The notes under the pieces are model-generated. The model saw nothing but the letters and a program-made list of their open reading frames with translations. It had not been told where the DNA came from and did not search any database. From Hanamia caeni (lineage in GTDB: Bacteria > Bacteroidota > Bacteroidia > Chitinophagales > Chitinophagaceae): DNA of 64,000 bases. Where the stretch lies: NCBI RefSeq assembly GCF_003721595.1, contig NZ_RJJR01000004.1:248001-312000 (forward strand), given 5' to 3'. Each line of letters starts with the position of its first letter. Position 1 is the first letter of the stretch. A program made the translations under genes and the position numbers. Positions 62,564 to 64,000 of this stretch are shown here, piece after piece.

Positions 62564-63781
62564 TTGGACCTGGGAAAAAAGGATATTAAAAAGTTATTTC
62601 AGAAATACATCGACAATGGATGTTCGCCTGTAGAAATTGAAATGTTACTACGGTATTTTTCTGATGCAGAAAATGAAGATTTGTTGAAAAGCCTTATAAA
62701 AAAAGAATCAACCTTCAATGACGAAATAATGAATGATTCAGATCATTCCGTTTTATTGAACGAGACTTATGAAAAAATAAAAAGTGCTATTACTAGAAAT
62801 AAAAGACAGAATCAGGCTATCGTAGTTCCCTTTTATAAACAAATTTGGTTCCGTGCCGCAGCCGTAGTTGTATTTCTTTTTTTGACTGGGGGAACTGCTT
62901 TTTTTTATTTTAACCGGCAGCAGGATAAAGTTATTGCGCACATTGAAGAAATTCACCAGGATAAGGATATTCAACCAGGGAAAAATAGCGCTGTACTTAC
63001 GCTTTCAAACGGGACACAAATTCTTTTGGACAGTGCCGTCAACGGTGCTTTGGCGCAACAGGGAAATATGAGGGTTTTAAAGTTTAATGGTCGGATAGCA
63101 TACAGGGCAGACGAAGGAAATTCAAATGTAAAACCGGTTTATAATACCATCACTACCACGCGCGGGAATGAATACCTGTTAATCCTTGCTGATGGTACTA
63201 AAGCCTGGCTCAACGCGGCTTCTTCTATCCATTTTCCAACTGCTTTTTCCGGAAATGAAAGAAAAGTGGAAATAACCGGGGAGGTTTATTTTGAAGTAGC
63301 ACATGATCGCTCAAAGCCTTTTAAAGTCGAATTCAGTAATGCCACAGGTGAGAAAGGTGAAGTGGAAGTGTTGGGAACTCATTTTGATGTAAATGCCTAT
63401 CCGGATGAAACCAATATTAAAACAACGTTGTTGCAGGGTTCTGTAAAAGTTAGTCAATCTGATAAGATTCAAATGCTCTCACCGGGCCAGCAGGCCATCA
63501 TTAGTTCAGATAAGATAACATTAAAAAAAGATATAGATGTTGCACAGATAACCGCGTGGAAAAATGGATATTTTTTGTTCAACAACACCGACATACAATC
63601 AATTATGCGGCAGGTGTCCAGATGGTATGATATAGATGTAAGTTTTGAAGGAAAAATTCCATCCGATGGATTTACGGGAAAGATTTTGAGGAACGTTCCC
63701 TTGTCAAAGTTCTTAAAAGTGCTTGAGATGAATGATGTGAAGGTGAGAAGAGATGGAAGAAATGTGACGGTTATTTTTTAG
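62564..63781 (+). CDS. FecR-family anti-sigma factor
   Basis: This 405-residue protein has an N-terminal cytoplasmic anti-sigma part, one membrane helix (FRAAAVVVFLFLTGGTAFFYF, about 103-123), and a periplasmic FecR domain (ITTTRGNEYLLILADGTKAWLNAASSIHFPTAFSG, RKVEITGEVYFEVAHD). DUF4974 lies at the end (YFLFNNTDIQSIMRQVSRWYDIDVSFEGKIP, SKFLKVLEMNDVKVRRDGRNVTVIF). Start is TTG at 62564; no ATG fits. It holds the sigma factor until the receptor STN domain signals. The next gene outside the window is likely a SusC receptor. Confidence 0.92.
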   Translation: MDLGKKDIKKLFQKYIDNGCSPVEIEMLLRYFSDAENEDLLKSLIKKESTFNDEIMNDSDHSVLLNETYEKIKSAITRNKRQNQAIVVPFYKQIWFRAAAVVVFLFLTGGTAFFYFNRQQDKVIAHIEEIHQDKDIQPGKNSAVLTLSNGTQILLDSAVNGALAQQGNMRVLKFNGRIAYRADEGNSNVKPVYNTITTTRGNEYLLILADGTKAWLNAASSIHFPTAFSGNERKVEITGEVYFEVAHDRSKPFKVEFSNATGEKGEVEVLGTHFDVNAYPDETNIKTTLLQGSVKVSQSDKIQMLSPGQQAIISSDKITLKKDIDVAQITAWKNGYFLFNNTDIQSIMRQVSRWYDIDVSFEGKIPSDGFTGKILRNVPLSKFLKVLEMNDVKVRRDGRNVTVIF

Positions 63782-63846
63782 AAAAACAACCGATAGTAAA
63801 CGAAGAAATAATTAAGATTTTGATTTTATAAAAGAGTGGCTTAAAA

Positions 63847-63874
63847 AACCGGCAGTGTTGGTGCACTACCGGTT
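63847..63874 (+). terminator. Strong hairpin after the fecR gene
   Basis: AACCGG-C-AGTG (63847-63857) pairs with CACT-A-CCGGTT (63864-63874), ten pairs with one mismatch. It is followed by ATAATCTTAGGTTT, not a pure T-run, so it may end or slow the transcript or protect the mRNA 3' end. Confidence 0.5.
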
Positions 63875-63978
63875 ATAATCTTAGGTTTATTACGCCTTGA
63901 AAAGCATAAAAAAGCGGGTTCTGAACTGCTTAATTTTTCACCTAAAACCAATCCCGGGTATCGGGATAAAACAAAGTT

Positions 63979-64000
63979 ATGTTTTTAAAACTAACATCGG
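63979..64000 (+). CDS. Possible start of the next gene (SusC-like expected), cut by window edge
   Basis: ATG at 63979 opens MFLKLTS, cut after seven codons. FecR genes are usually followed by a SusC receptor with an STN domain, and such proteins often start with a short Lys/Leu-rich signal. A small ATCCCG/CGGGAT inverted repeat (about 63952-63968) lies just before it. Too short to be sure. Confidence 0.25.

Overview
The window is chromosomal DNA of a member of the Bacteroidetes, most like the family Chitinophagaceae. The signs are two SusC/SusD-type loci (one at 2.2-7.1 kb, one starting at the right edge), an ECF sigma/FecR pair, AT-rich spacers, promoters of the Bacteroidetes type (TTG-N19-TAnnTTTG, for example before mnmE), weak Shine-Dalgarno sites, and many exported glycoside hydrolases. 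The species cannot be named from sequence alone.

Region by region. 0-1.1 kb: the 5' part of a DUF4105 membrane protein. 1.3-12.8 kb: the first part of a sialic acid (nan) locus: a GntR/FadR regulator, a divergent SusC/SusD pair, GH20 hexosaminidase, N-acetylneuraminate lyase, a kelch mutarotase and an MFS sugar-acid importer. 12.95-21.1 kb: unrelated genes that split the nan locus: drug-type MFS pump, TRIC-like channel, a doubly frameshifted M20 amidohydrolase, an acyltransferase, an exported ABM-fold protein, a YceI/dioxygenase/FMN-reductase operon and a RibD-C/DHFR-like gene. A truncated, frameshifted sialate O-acetylesterase remnant lies inside this block. 21.2-25.5 kb: the nan locus resumes with a tandem-SGNH esterase, N-acylglucosamine 2-epimerase and sialidase. 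25.9-30.9 kb: a translationally coupled pair made of a membrane-anchored glycosidase-like protein and a 1216-residue cellulose-synthase-like GT2 fused to GH26-like and GH2-like domains. This pair is the most unusual system in the window. 31.2-38.4 kb: Tat-exported Gfo/Idh oxidoreductase, DUF5107-TPR protein and GH2 beta-galactosidase.

38.5-49 kb is mostly housekeeping (guaB, dprA, queE, folD) plus a HicBA toxin-antitoxin pair, a PorE-like OmpA protein, an outer-membrane pair with a helix-hairpin-helix protein, and an unknown gene. 49-58.3 kb on the minus strand is a full assimilatory sulfate reduction operon (cysH-cysD-cysN-cobA-cysJ-cysI-cysG/TSUP fusion). It is preceded by a 21-codon leader peptide ending in Cys-rich sequence, suggesting control by cysteine supply. 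mnmE follows on the plus strand. 59.8-64 kb holds a LacI regulator, two identical 14-bp putative LacI operators, an ECF sigma factor and a FecR anti-sigma, probably the control end of a polysaccharide utilisation locus that continues outside the window.

How the genes work together. The sialidase (NanH), beta-galactosidase (GH2) and hexosaminidase (GH20) would strip sialyl-galactosyl-HexNAc glycans one sugar at a time. Esterase domains would remove O-acetyl groups, SusC/D would take products across the outer membrane, and the mutarotase, MFS carrier, lyase and epimerase would convert Neu5Ac to ManNAc and GlcNAc. Several intergenic gaps carry short tandem repeats of three families that recur in opposite orientation at distant loci.
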